From: UBA7328 sp965247965
Lineage (GTDB): Bacteria; Bacteroidota; Bacteroidia; Chitinophagales; Saprospiraceae
Reading direction: 5' to 3'
Assembly (NCBI GenBank): GCA_965247965.1
Contig: OZ252053.1
Location: forward strand, 3,720,001-3,784,000
Length of the DNA stretch: 64,000 nt
Shown here: positions 26,662 to 35,956 of the stretch, one piece after another
Layout of the letters: each line of letters begins with the position of its first letter
How positions within the stretch are numbered: position 1 is the stretch's first letter
Made by a program: the position numbers and the translations under genes
Notes under the pieces: model-generated
What the model saw: only the letters and a program-made list of their open reading frames with translations
Told to the model about the DNA's origin: nothing
Databases searched by the model: none

Positions 26662-26883
26662 ATGAAGCATGATTACACCGCAAATATTCTTAAATACATC
26701 TACAAAGAACTTTTGCTCACCGACCGCCTGGAAACGCAATATGCAATCCAAGCTGACGAAGAGTGGAAATCAGAATTCAACCTCCTGAAGAGTGCATATC
26801 GGCTGTTGCCCAAAGTGAGTTTCTTTCCGAAACAATCTATTATTAGAAAATTAATCGCTTACAGCGCGAGAACAGCGGCATAA
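26662..26883 (+). CDS. Small conserved protein upstream of recA
   Basis: A 73-residue soluble protein. It has an N-terminal helix with several acidic residues, a middle with DEEWKSEFNLLKSAYRLLPKVSF and a basic end SIIRKLIAYSARTAA. Similar short proteins are common in Bacteroidota and look like small anti-sigma or adaptor proteins. Function is unknown. It lies 94 bp before recA, with a palindrome upstream. Confidence 0.6.
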   Translation: MKHDYTANILKYIYKELLLTDRLETQYAIQADEEWKSEFNLLKSAYRLLPKVSFFPKQSIIRKLIAYSARTAA

Positions 26884-26905
26884 TTTTTCTCTTTTGTAGT
26901 TACGC

Positions 26906-26928
26906 TATCTTTGGAAATATTAATTTTG
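26906..26928 (+). promoter_or_regulatory. Candidate recA promoter (two -7 boxes)
   Basis: TATCTTTG (26906-26913) and TAATTTTG (26921-26928) both match TAnnTTTG. A TTTTG at 26892-26896 lies 24 bp before the second and could act as its -33 element. The recA ATG follows at 26978. Confidence 0.5.
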
Positions 26929-26977
26929 GTTCAATGTATTTTGTAACCCTGAAATTTATATTTCTAAAACTCAAATA

Positions 26978-28045
26978 ATGACAACAGAGAAAGAAGCTAA
27001 ACTCAAAGCCCTCGATCTTGCATTAGACAAGTTGGAAAAGACCTACGGCAAGGGCACGATTATGAAACTCGGCGATAAGCAGGTAATCGATACCGAAGCT
27101 ATCTCTACAGGTTCGCTTACATTGGATATTGCCCTCGGCATCGGCGGTCTCCCGAAAGGAAGAGTGGTGGAAATATACGGTCCGGAATCTTCAGGAAAGA
27201 CTACCCTTGCCATTCACGCTATAGCAGAAGCTCAGAAAAAAGGCGGCATTGCGGCATTTATAGATGCAGAGCACGCTTTCGATAGAACATATGCCGAAGC
27301 ACTCGGTGTCGACACCGAAAACCTTCTCATTTCCCAACCGGACAATGGAGAGCAGGCACTGGAAATCACAGAAAATCTCATCCGCTCCGGCGCCATTGAT
27401 ATCATAGTGGTAGATTCAGTAGCCGCACTCACCCCGCGCAGTGAAATCGAAGGCGAAATGGGCGACTCTAAAATGGGGCTACAAGCGCGCTTGATGTCCC
27501 AAGCACTTAGAAAACTTACGGCTACAATAGGAAAAACAGGTTGCTGCTGCATATTTATCAATCAGCTTCGTGAAAAAATTGGGGTGATGTTTGGGAATCC
27601 CGAGACCACGACAGGAGGCCATGCACTCAAATTTTATTCATCCATAAGACTTGATATACGAAGATCTGGCGCTGCGCTAAAAGATAAAGAAGGCAATGTC
27701 GTCGGTAACTTGGTGAAGGTGAAAGTTGTGAAGAATAAACTGGCTCCGCCTTTTAGGGTTGCTATATTCGAGATTATGTACGGGCAAGGCATTTCCCGAA
27801 TGGGTGAGATAATTGACTTAGGTTCGGAGTTCGATGTTGTTCAAAAGAGCGGTTCGTGGTATAGCTACAAGGGTACCAAAATTGCACAAGGCAAGGAATC
27901 TGCCAAACAATTTTTAGAAGATAATCCGGAAGTCACTGAGGAAATAACTAAGCAAATATTGGCTCACTATAATATGGGTGCGAAAAAAGAAGAACCGTCC
28001 AAAGCAAAAGAGCCCGTACAGGAAGAAACCGTCGTAGAAGAATAG
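26978..28045 (+). CDS. recA: Recombinase RecA
   Basis: A 355-residue RecA. It forms filaments on single-stranded DNA, drives strand exchange and triggers damage responses. The Walker A motif GPESSGKT is at residues 68-75, Walker B in IIVVDSVAAL, and the DNA-binding loop region in GEMGDSKMGLQARLMSQALRK. An acidic Glu/Lys-rich tail ends in EETVVEE. It sits immediately upstream of pdeM, four bases apart. Confidence 0.98.
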   Translation: MTTEKEAKLKALDLALDKLEKTYGKGTIMKLGDKQVIDTEAISTGSLTLDIALGIGGLPKGRVVEIYGPESSGKTTLAIHAIAEAQKKGGIAAFIDAEHAFDRTYAEALGVDTENLLISQPDNGEQALEITENLIRSGAIDIIVVDSVAALTPRSEIEGEMGDSKMGLQARLMSQALRKLTATIGKTGCCCIFINQLREKIGVMFGNPETTTGGHALKFYSSIRLDIRRSGAALKDKEGNVVGNLVKVKVVKNKLAPPFRVAIFEIMYGQGISRMGEIIDLGSEFDVVQKSGSWYSYKGTKIAQGKESAKQFLEDNPEVTEEITKQILAHYNMGAKKEEPSKAKEPVQEETVVEE

Positions 28046-28049
28046 GTTT

Positions 28050-28712
28050 TTGAAGGAAGTTATCATCAATGAAAGCAGTCTTTCTTTACTGCCTGAGAAG
28101 GCCATCTGGTGGAAAGAAAGGTCAGTTTTATTCCTTGCGGATTTGCATTTTGGCAAGACAAGTCATTTTCGAAAAGAAGGCATTGCCGTTCCAGGCAATT
28201 TGATTTACAAAGACTTTAAAAGGCTTCACGACTTACTCAAAGAGTTTAGGCCCAAAGAAATCTATATTTTAGGCGATCTTTTCCATAGTGACTACAATGC
28301 GGAATGGAACATTCTCAACGAATTAGTGGAAATCCATAGTAGAAAGAAATTTCACCTGATTGTCGGCAACCACGATATTCTGGCTGAAGAAAGATATTTG
28401 GAATCAGGCTTTGAAGTGCATCATGAGACAATGGAACTTTATCCATTTATATTATCACATGAACCATTGAAGGTCGATGATCTACCATTGTACAACCTAA
28501 GTGGTCACATCCATCCAGGCATCTTAATAAAAGGAAAAGGGAGGCAGTCACTTCGTTTTCCATGTTTTTTCTTCGCTCAAGATCATGGAATATTACCGGC
28601 ATTTGGAACTTTTACAGGTTTGAAGTTGCTTAGAATTACAGAAACGCAAAGAGCATTTGTCATTGTGAAAAATGAGATAATTGACCTCGGACATAAATTC
28701 TCACAAGATTAA
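28050..28712 (+). CDS. pdeM: Ligase-associated DNA damage response endonuclease PdeM
   Basis: A calcineurin-like metallophosphoesterase of 220 residues. The five motifs are LADLHFGK, GDLFHS, GNHD, SHEPL and SGHIHPG. PdeM genes usually sit in the four-gene ligase/helicase/exonuclease damage response cluster, which is present here about 6 kb away without pdeM. Here pdeM follows recA by four bases with a TTG start, so it is likely made with RecA. Confidence 0.88.
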   Translation: MKEVIINESSLSLLPEKAIWWKERSVLFLADLHFGKTSHFRKEGIAVPGNLIYKDFKRLHDLLKEFRPKEIYILGDLFHSDYNAEWNILNELVEIHSRKKFHLIVGNHDILAEERYLESGFEVHHETMELYPFILSHEPLKVDDLPLYNLSGHIHPGILIKGKGRQSLRFPCFFFAQDHGILPAFGTFTGLKLLRITETQRAFVIVKNEIIDLGHKFSQD

Positions 28713-28736
28713 TGAGTGTATTTTTAAATAGGGAGG

Positions 28737-29336
28737 TTGGCTAGTAAAAAAGAATTTGATAAAATATTTGAAGATGAATTATTGCCTCACATTGACGCAT
28801 TGAAAACATTTGCATTTCATTTGTCCCCTAATGACGCAGATGCCAATGATCTCGTCCAGGAAGCTTACCTTAAAGCTTACCGATTCATCGATAAATACGA
28901 AGGTGGCACGAATGCCAAGGCTTGGTTATTCAAAATTCTCAAGAATGCTTATATAAATGAATACCGCAAAAAAAGTAAACGTCCTACAAAAGTTGATTTT
29001 CAGGAAATTATTTCCTACCAGGGAGGAGAGAATAGCAGGTTGCCTGGGTATACGGATTTGAGAAATGATCTTTTCAATGACCTTCTGGGCGATGAAGTGA
29101 CACATGCTATTAATGCGCTACCTTTGGATTACCGGACAGTTATTTTGCTTTGTGACGTGGAGGGATTCACTTATGAGGAAATTGCCAAGATCATCGAAGT
29201 ACCGATAGGGACGGTGCGATCAAGGTTATTCAGAGCGAGAAATTTATTAAAAAAGAGACTAAAGGCTTATGCTGAAAAACGAGGTTATACCGACTTTAGG
29301 GACAAGAGCAAAAAGAAAAACACGGAAGAAGAATAA
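28737..29336 (+). CDS. ECF-type RNA polymerase sigma factor
   Basis: A 199-residue sigma-70 family regulator. Region 2 has DANDLVQEAYLKAYRFIDKY (about 35-54). Region 4 has LPLDYRTVILLCDVEGFTYEEIA (about 126-148) with its helix-turn-helix, then GTVRSRLFRARNLLKKRL. A basic tail follows. The start is TTG at 28737, directly after GGGAGG, which is too close for a normal ribosome site. The next gene is probably its anti-sigma factor. Confidence 0.9.
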   Translation: MASKKEFDKIFEDELLPHIDALKTFAFHLSPNDADANDLVQEAYLKAYRFIDKYEGGTNAKAWLFKILKNAYINEYRKKSKRPTKVDFQEIISYQGGENSRLPGYTDLRNDLFNDLLGDEVTHAINALPLDYRTVILLCDVEGFTYEEIAKIIEVPIGTVRSRLFRARNLLKKRLKAYAEKRGYTDFRDKSKKKNTEEE

Positions 29337-29402
29337 TTAGTAAATTTGGTAATGATAACTAACGGTATAAGAAGTCAAAAGTGACCGATCAAAGCAGGAC
29401 TT

Positions 29403-29636
29403 ATGAAACACAATAACTACTTAGATCATTTTTCTCACCAAGTCAACCTCTACCTCGACAAAGAATTAAGCAAAGAAGATGAAGAAAACCTACTAGAAAG
29501 AGTAGACTCCGATCCAAATTGTTCCGGATTGCTTAATAACGAACAATCATTCAGAGATTTAATAAAATATAACCTCAAAAGAAGCATCGCGTCAGTAGAG
29601 CTTATTAACAACATCAAGAGCCAAATCCACCAATAA
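29403..29636 (+). CDS. Anti-sigma factor-like small protein
   Basis: A 77-residue acidic protein next to the ECF sigma gene (66 bp after its stop). Its arrangement HQVNLYLDKELSKEDEENLLERVDSDPNC resembles zinc-binding anti-sigma domains (HxxxCxxC proteins). The usual Cys pair is absent and only one Cys (residue 40) remains, so zinc-dependent redox sensing is unlikely. It probably still binds the sigma factor. Identification rests on context and weak pattern. Confidence 0.55.
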   Translation: MKHNNYLDHFSHQVNLYLDKELSKEDEENLLERVDSDPNCSGLLNNEQSFRDLIKYNLKRSIASVELINNIKSQIHQ

Positions 29637-29640
29637 CTTA

Positions 29641-29655
29641 CGCGGCAAAGCCGCG
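29641..29655 (+). terminator. GC-rich hairpin after the anti-sigma gene
   Basis: CGCGGC and GCCGCG form a 6-bp stem around AAA, five bases after the stop codon. There is no T run, so it may be a weak terminator or RNA stabiliser. Confidence 0.4.
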
Positions 29656-29816
29656 AAGAACAAGTACAAGTCCAAGAGTCAAGTTCAAATGTAGACTAGT
29701 CAACTGTTATAGTCATTTTCATATTTTAGAATAGCAACTTGTTTGAGCGTAACTCTGTATTGTGCTTTCCTTATTACAACATTAAATCATTATAGCATTA
29801 GCACATTGCAATCCCT

Positions 29817-30881
29817 ATGATAAAAAAATTAGAAGAAATCCATTCCAGGTATTTGGACATAGAGGAGCAATTGTCTGACCCAACGATCGCCTCAGATATT
29901 AAAAAATTTACCAAACTCAATAAAGAATATTCTGGTCTAAGAGAGCTCAACCAGGCCTACCTCGATTATAAAGACATCCTCGATAATATAGATTCGTCAA
30001 AAGCGATGCTAATTGATTCCGATATGGAAATGCGAGAGCTGGCCAGAGAAGAATTGCAAAATCTTGATGCTTCCAAAGTTCAAGTAGAAGAGGAATTGAA
30101 AGTTCTGCTTATTCCCAAAGATCAGGAAGACACTAAAGATGTGATTATGGAAATCAGATCAGGAACCGGAGGAGATGAGGCAAGTATTTTCGCAGGTGAT
30201 CTGTATAGAATGTACACGAAATATTTCGAGACAAAAGGGTGGAAAACAGAGATTCTGGATATTAATGAAGGATCTGTGGGTGGCTATAATAAAATTGTCC
30301 TAGAAGTATTCGGAAATGATGTGTACGGTCATTTAAAATTTGAATCAGGCGCACATCGTGTACAACGCGTCCCTAAAACGGAATCGCAGGGAAGAGTGCA
30401 CACTTCAGCGGCAACGGTTGCTGTCTTGCCCAAGTTCGAAGAGGAAGAGATCGATATCAAAAAAGACGATTTGAGGACAGATACTTTCAGATCATCGGGA
30501 GCCGGGGGCCAACATGTTAATAAGACAGAATCGGGCGTACGATTTACTCACATCCCTACAGGTATAGTTGCTGAAAGTACAGATTCGAGATCTCAGCACA
30601 AGAACCGGGAAATCGCTTTGCAACGGCTTTACGCCAAAATAATCGAAGTTCGAAAAGCCGAGAAAATAAAGGAACAAATGGATAAAAGAAAATCGCTGGT
30701 CGGTACAGGCGACCGTTCCGATAAAATCAGGACGTACAATTATTCGCAAAATAGAGTAACGGATCACAGAATAAACTTGAGCCTTTACAATTTGGATAAG
30801 ATTATCGAAGGAGAAATTGAGGGAATTATAGAAGCGCTGCAAGTAGCAGAGAATGCGGAAAAAATAAAAGCAGGTGAATAG
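29817..30881 (+). CDS. prfA: Peptide chain release factor 1
   Basis: A 354-residue class I release factor that reads UAA and UAG stop codons. The codon-recognition PxT motif is PKT in RVQRVPKTESQGR (about 186-188), which marks RF1 rather than RF2. The catalytic GGQ is in GAGGQHVNKTESGVR (about 230-232). N-terminal helices (residues 1-100) are typical. It converges with the 1077-residue TolB/barrel gene. Confidence 0.97.
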   Translation: MIKKLEEIHSRYLDIEEQLSDPTIASDIKKFTKLNKEYSGLRELNQAYLDYKDILDNIDSSKAMLIDSDMEMRELAREELQNLDASKVQVEEELKVLLIPKDQEDTKDVIMEIRSGTGGDEASIFAGDLYRMYTKYFETKGWKTEILDINEGSVGGYNKIVLEVFGNDVYGHLKFESGAHRVQRVPKTESQGRVHTSAATVAVLPKFEEEEIDIKKDDLRTDTFRSSGAGGQHVNKTESGVRFTHIPTGIVAESTDSRSQHKNREIALQRLYAKIIEVRKAEKIKEQMDKRKSLVGTGDRSDKIRTYNYSQNRVTDHRINLSLYNLDKIIEGEIEGIIEALQVAENAEKIKAGE

Positions 30882-30926
30882 AGCCAAGCTCTTGCTTGGC
30901 TTAGGATACACCGACTAGGAGGTCGG
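30882..30926. terminator. Two hairpins between the convergent prfA and TolB/barrel genes
   Basis: AGCCAAGC/GCTTGGCT (30882-30901, 8-bp stem, loop TCTT) starts right after the prfA stop. CCGAC/GTCGG (30911-30926) follows. Together they fill the 55-bp gap and could stop transcription from both sides. No long T run is present. Confidence 0.5.
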
Positions 30927-30936
30927 CGCTACAGTC

Positions 30937-33900
30937 TCAAAAATCCAATCCCATCGAAATGTGCAGTTTCGGCGATTGTATAAACCCGCCTTCATTACCC
31001 CAGGCATAATCGGCCCGTACAAAATAACCGAGAAATGATAGTCTGCCTCCAACACCATAGCCAAACACCCAAGGCTTTCTTTCGACGTCAATTCTGATGA
31101 TAATGCCCGGAGTATCATCAATGGTCAACGTATTGATCGGATTATCACTCCCACCAGGGAAAAGACCGTACCATGCGCTGCCCACGTCAAAAAATCCAAT
31201 CACTTGAATATTTCTCAGGAAGGACGATCTGATTTCCCCTTTGCTGAAATATTTCAGTATCGGCATACGGAATTCTGTGTTGACTACTGTAAAACTATTG
31301 CCATTTCGAATGTTCCTGTCAAATCCTCTTAAATGAGGGGCATGCGCCATAAAAGAAAAATTTCGATCGCCTGGAATGGGTATGGCGTCGTTAAAGCTTT
31401 GGGAAAATGATCCGTCTGTATCGCCAATAAAATATAGCATTCGGCTATTGCCAAAAGACATAGCTCCCGCAGCACGCAATGCTAGTACCGAATGTCTCAG
31501 CACCGGAACATAGTGACGAGCATCAAATCCCAATATCGTTGTGAATCCGCGACTAAATTCAAGATCAAACCCGTTGTCAAGACTGAGATCAAACCTGTTT
31601 ATGAATTCCAGAAACGCTTTGTATCTAGTCCCGTGTCTCAGGTTAATGTCAATGGGAAGAGTATTGTCAAAAACATATTCAAATTTGAAACTGATTCTTT
31701 GCTCTTTCGCCGTCGGTACAGAGGATGAAGGAAAGTCCGAATTGAGAAAAAAGTTTTTATCAACGCGTAATTGTGTCGTGCCTCTAAGACTTCTGTACGC
31801 ACTGAAAGGATAAGATAATCTATATAGCCCGATCAGAGAAGTGAAGCGCTCTTTTTGTTCTGGCGAGATGCTAAATGGCAGAGTTTCCCGTTCTGTCCTT
31901 CTGTAGATAGCGTACCTTCTATCGATGAGTTTTCTTTTGTCGTCAAAGGTTACAAAGACTTCTGAACCATTGAACGAAACCGGTATTCGAATGCCTGCTA
32001 CAATTTCATAGTCTTCAAAAAGATCTTTAGTGGTGGCTTTCACGAGGATGCCAGGCTCTTGTCCATCAAATTCTCTTCCATCATCGGTGTAGCTTTCCAA
32101 GCCGTCAAAAAGCACATCATTGTCCACCCGGGTTTCTATTTTTTCAAGTTTGAATTTCCTTCTGCTCGCCACCGCTCGGGAAGAATAAAATTTTATCACT
32201 TTTCCTTCCTCATCAGTTTCTTTTTCGGTTATTATCGATCCAAAGGAATACCTGTTTTTTTGATACAAAGGTTCGATTCTTGCCGGATCGGGAAATAGAG
32301 AATTAAATTTTCTCTCGGGAGATAATTCCTGAGGAGTGTCCTTCTCAGTAACATCCCGCTGTTGAATCTGAATTTTTCCCGCCTTATTATTCGGAGTGGA
32401 AAAGGGATTAACCCTAGCATTCCAATTAGGTCGTTCTAAGTGCAATTGATAAGCCGCATCGTGATATACCTGGTAGACATACGTATCCGAGTACGGCGAC
32501 GCCTCGTGGTTTATGATGTTGTGCTCGTAATTTGAATTAGCATAAATGCGGTTGGTATTTATATCAATAAGATACCTATTGAATATTCCACTTTCTTCAT
32601 TCAGAAATGTTATAAAGTGGTCATTGGCCAGTAACGGTTGCAAGTCATTTTGGTTAGACTCCGGTGTTAGATTGATTGCCGAAGAAGCGTATCCATCGTC
32701 GGTACGAGGCAAGAAATAAACATCAAAATCATTAAGCGGGAGAATAGTATCGAGTCTTTCATTTGCCAGCTTACTATCAATGCGATTTGATGAAAAAAGA
32801 ATTCCTCTTTGTGTGCCTAAGCGTACAAAAGAAGCATAAAGATCATCATGGTAGTCCTCGGTTATCCGCTCTATTCCACGGTATCTTGTATTGTATTCTA
32901 TAATATCCGAATATCCATCAATTAATGCCGTGAAGAGATAGTTTTCTTCGTCAATCCAATCGATGGAAAAGACGCGCTGGATATTTTCTGGTAGGTCTTG
33001 TTCGATATAGCTTCTGGTGTCTACTAAGTATTTTCTTAGGTATATTTTATCTCTTAATTGAAAAATTGTCGATAGCTCCCTGTCATTATGCCATGTGATC
33101 AATGGGTAGTTGTAATCGGTTTCCTGTACCGCGTTTTTAGCGCCTTTGGTTATTAAAATGTTCCGTTTTTTGTTTTCTTGTAAATCGTGAATAACAAGGA
33201 TGTATTTCCCAATATTATTCAAAACATATGCTAGCCTATTTCCATTAGGGCTAAGTTTAAAAGTGCTCTTCGGGAAATAATTTTTATATCCAAGATTAAG
33301 GAGTGTCTGATCCGAAATTTCGTTCATTTTACCTTTTTCAACGCTATATTTTTTTTCGAAAAATATGCGCCACTCCACTTGCATCGCCCTGAAATTCTTC
33401 CCCAAAATGAAGAGAAAACTATCGTCCACGTCTCCGCTGAGCCGCATGAGATAGATAAGCGTAGTAATAATATTTTCTCCGTAGGAGTCGTACAGAAAAT
33501 GCCAAAATGAATGTCCAGCAACCCGTGGATGATGGGCAAGCAATTTTTTGAATGTGTGATATTTCGTTTTTTTACGTAGCCATATTTCCCTTAGTTCATC
33601 GTCGATTTGATTATCCCAGCCAACGTTGGCATAATTTGTAAATCCTTTGCCAAACCATTCGGGGATGATCAGATCAGCGCTACTGGTAATAATTTCCTGC
33701 AGACTTGATTTTGAAAACATAGAATTGATAAAAACCTGCGCTATTCCTTCCCGGATTTGAGATTTGAGGTGTTGGTGGTCGCCGTTGAAATAGACAAACA
33801 TTTTGCTGCCGATTACCTTGGTTTCATCCGCATTGGTTTCGAATATCTCTTCCGTGCCTATATTGCTCTGGAGTAGATCATGAAGGTCAGTGTAGACGAT

Positions 33901-34170
33901 AATCTCGATCTTATCATTTATGGTATGCTCTGCCAGGTTTTGGATTTCGTCATGGTAGAATTCCGCTATTTGCACGACGGACTGACCGATGTTCCTCCCT
34001 TTCCCATACCAATAGGTGATAAAATTCGCGGTCTCGTACATCCACCACTTGTTGAAATCGTCGTGGTATTGTACCCTGTTTTTGCCAAATTCGGTATCGA
34101 TGCTCTGAGCCGAAAGGCTCAGACTTATAGTGGCAAAAAATAGTGCCAGAGGTAAATGTAGTTTTCGCAT
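30937..34170 (-). CDS. TolB-like propeller plus outer-membrane barrel protein (1077 residues)
   Basis: A large exported protein with a signal peptide (ends SLSAQ). An N-terminal region (about 25-290) resembles a peptidase-MA domain but lacks a clear HExxH. A TolB-like beta-propeller region follows (about 300-620, with KLSPNGNRLAYVLNN and GILFSSNRID). A C-terminal barrel of the BamA/surface-antigen type ends FVRADYAWGNEGGF...SMGLDF with a terminal Phe. Bacteroidota relatives are often named 'biopolymer transporter Tol'. It probably sits in the outer membrane with periplasmic domains. Function is unknown. Confidence 0.75.
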   Translation of the reverse strand: MRKLHLPLALFFATISLSLSAQSIDTEFGKNRVQYHDDFNKWWMYETANFITYWYGKGRNIGQSVVQIAEFYHDEIQNLAEHTINDKIEIIVYTDLHDLLQSNIGTEEIFETNADETKVIGSKMFVYFNGDHQHLKSQIREGIAQVFINSMFSKSSLQEIITSSADLIIPEWFGKGFTNYANVGWDNQIDDELREIWLRKKTKYHTFKKLLAHHPRVAGHSFWHFLYDSYGENIITTLIYLMRLSGDVDDSFLFILGKNFRAMQVEWRIFFEKKYSVEKGKMNEISDQTLLNLGYKNYFPKSTFKLSPNGNRLAYVLNNIGKYILVIHDLQENKKRNILITKGAKNAVQETDYNYPLITWHNDRELSTIFQLRDKIYLRKYLVDTRSYIEQDLPENIQRVFSIDWIDEENYLFTALIDGYSDIIEYNTRYRGIERITEDYHDDLYASFVRLGTQRGILFSSNRIDSKLANERLDTILPLNDFDVYFLPRTDDGYASSAINLTPESNQNDLQPLLANDHFITFLNEESGIFNRYLIDINTNRIYANSNYEHNIINHEASPYSDTYVYQVYHDAAYQLHLERPNWNARVNPFSTPNNKAGKIQIQQRDVTEKDTPQELSPERKFNSLFPDPARIEPLYQKNRYSFGSIITEKETDEEGKVIKFYSSRAVASRRKFKLEKIETRVDNDVLFDGLESYTDDGREFDGQEPGILVKATTKDLFEDYEIVAGIRIPVSFNGSEVFVTFDDKRKLIDRRYAIYRRTERETLPFSISPEQKERFTSLIGLYRLSYPFSAYRSLRGTTQLRVDKNFFLNSDFPSSSVPTAKEQRISFKFEYVFDNTLPIDINLRHGTRYKAFLEFINRFDLSLDNGFDLEFSRGFTTILGFDARHYVPVLRHSVLALRAAGAMSFGNSRMLYFIGDTDGSFSQSFNDAIPIPGDRNFSFMAHAPHLRGFDRNIRNGNSFTVVNTEFRMPILKYFSKGEIRSSFLRNIQVIGFFDVGSAWYGLFPGGSDNPINTLTIDDTPGIIIRIDVERKPWVFGYGVGGRLSFLGYFVRADYAWGNEGGFIQSPKLHISMGLDF

Positions 34171-34237
34171 TGTATAAAATTAATAATAAAACGAAACATC
34201 AAATAACAAGGATGTTTTTATCATGATGGGTTTCGAT

Positions 34238-34245
34238 TATCTTTG
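34238..34245 (+). promoter_or_regulatory. Candidate -7 box (TATCTTTG) for the MBL and DNA repair genes
   Basis: TATCTTTG matches TAnnTTTG 80 bp before the first gene of the cluster. A TTTTT tract near 34215 stands at roughly the right distance for a -33 element, but it is not the TTTG consensus. Confidence 0.4.
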
Positions 34246-34325
34246 AATCTTATACTGGCTTATTACGTCTTGTTAAATGGAAGAGAAATGCTAGGCAATT
34301 AAATAGTGCCAAGAGCTAATTTGAA

Positions 34326-34964
34326 ATGATTCATGTAAAAACTCTAACATTCAACCCTTTCCAGGAAAATACGTACATCGTATCCACCGATAACAAAGAA
34401 GCCGCCATTTTTGACCCAGGATGCATTGACCAACGCGAGCGGAAATTACTTACCGCCTATATGGAAAGGGAAGATCTCATGCCTACCCGATTAGTGAACA
34501 CCCATTGCCATATCGACCACGTCCTAGGTAATAAATATGTAGCTGAAAAATACGGTCTCAAGCTCGAAGCCCATGAAAAAGAAGTTCCAATGCTCTCCGC
34601 GAACGCATCAGTAAGTAAGATGTACGGCATTGCTTATCAAACTTCGCCCAACATAGAAATCTTGCTCAACGAAGGAGAACAATTCCAATTGGGAGAGGAG
34701 TCTTTCGATATCTTTCTTTGTCCCGGCCATTCGCCTGGAAGTCTTTGCTTTTATCATTCAGAATCAAATATACTTATCGGAGGTGATGTTCTTTTTCAAG
34801 GAAGCATCGGCAGAACCGATTTGCCCGGTGGAGACCATAATACGCTCATAAACGTGATAAAAGAAAAATTATTCAATTTGCCCAATGACACGATTGTATT
34901 TCCTGGTCACGGTCCGAGCACAACTATAGGATTCGAAAAAAGAACAAATCCTTTCTTAGTTTAA
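34326..34964 (+). CDS. Metallo-beta-lactamase fold hydrolase (glyoxalase II-like)
   Basis: A 212-residue MBL-fold enzyme. The metal motif HCHIDH is in NTHCHIDHVLG, with a later His in CPGHSPGS, Asp in IGGDVLF and His in FPGHGPST. It resembles hydroxyacylglutathione hydrolase-like thioesterases. It lies three bases before the exonuclease gene and probably belongs to the same transcript, though its role in DNA repair is not established. Confidence 0.82.
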   Translation: MIHVKTLTFNPFQENTYIVSTDNKEAAIFDPGCIDQRERKLLTAYMEREDLMPTRLVNTHCHIDHVLGNKYVAEKYGLKLEAHEKEVPMLSANASVSKMYGIAYQTSPNIEILLNEGEQFQLGEESFDIFLCPGHSPGSLCFYHSESNILIGGDVLFQGSIGRTDLPGGDHNTLINVIKEKLFNLPNDTIVFPGHGPSTTIGFEKRTNPFLV

Positions 34965-34967
34965 ATT

Positions 34968-35954
34968 ATGGCTCTGCTGAAATTCACAGACAAAGGCATC
35001 TACTGCCCGAAAGCAGGAGTATATATTGACCCATGGAAAAAAGTTTCCCGCGCGCTCATTACTCACGGCCATTCTGACCATGCGCGAAGTGGTCATCTCG
35101 CGTATTTATGTACTCATTCGACAGTGCCTGTCTTAAAAATCAGGTTGGGGAAGAACATCAATATCACAGGTGTAGGTTACGGAGAGTCCATTATGATCAA
35201 TGGTGTAAAGTTTTCCTTCCATCCAGCAGGTCATACAATCGGATCTGCTCAAATTCGTACCGAATACAAAGGTGAAAGATGGGCAGTCTCAGGAGATTAC
35301 AAAATGCAAGATGACGGCGTAAGCGGAGCATTCGAACCGGTAAAGTGCCATCATTTTATTACTGAGTGCACATTCGGCATTCCGATTTATAAGTGGTATC
35401 CGCAAAGTGATGTTTTTGATCAAATTAATAAATGGTGGTCGTGCAATGCCAATCAGAAAATTCCATCGTTGATCTCTGCTTACTCCTTGGGCAAGGCACA
35501 ACGCGTGATCCAAAATGTAGATCAGAGCATTGGAAAAATATATACGCATTCGGCAGTTGAACGCATGAACGAAGCGTTTAGAAATATCAACGTAGACATT
35601 CGACCCACCACTGAACTAAAGGGTAAAATTCCAAAAAAAGATCTGGAAAGCGCTTTGATCGTTGCTCCCTCCACCAGTCAAACAGGCGAATCGTTGAGAT
35701 CATTCGAGAAAGTAAGTCTTGCAGGTGCATCGGGTTGGATGATGTGTAGAAAAAGGTGGGGAAATTATGCAAAAGGGTTTGTGCTTTCCGATCACGCAGA
35801 TTGGAATGGGCTCAATGCCGCGATTAAAGAAACTGGCGCCGAATACATTTACGCCACTCATGGATACACTACCGTTTTTTCGAAGTGGCTCAATGAACAG
35901 GGTTACCGTTCCAGAATTGTAGAAACGGAATTTGAGAGCGAAACTTTCGACTAG
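34968..35954 (+). CDS. Ligase-associated MBL-fold DNA exonuclease
   Basis: A 328-residue beta-CASP/MBL nuclease. The metal motif THGHSDHARSGH, FHPAGHTIGSAQ and SGDYKMQDDG provide ligands. The beta-CASP part includes SAYSLGKAQRV and a late LSDHADWNGL. This family accompanies ATP-dependent ligase and Lhr-like helicase in bacterial damage clusters. It is followed by the ligase after two bases. Confidence 0.9.
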   Translation: MALLKFTDKGIYCPKAGVYIDPWKKVSRALITHGHSDHARSGHLAYLCTHSTVPVLKIRLGKNINITGVGYGESIMINGVKFSFHPAGHTIGSAQIRTEYKGERWAVSGDYKMQDDGVSGAFEPVKCHHFITECTFGIPIYKWYPQSDVFDQINKWWSCNANQKIPSLISAYSLGKAQRVIQNVDQSIGKIYTHSAVERMNEAFRNINVDIRPTTELKGKIPKKDLESALIVAPSTSQTGESLRSFEKVSLAGASGWMMCRKRWGNYAKGFVLSDHADWNGLNAAIKETGAEYIYATHGYTTVFSKWLNEQGYRSRIVETEFESETFD

Positions 35955-35956
35955 CT

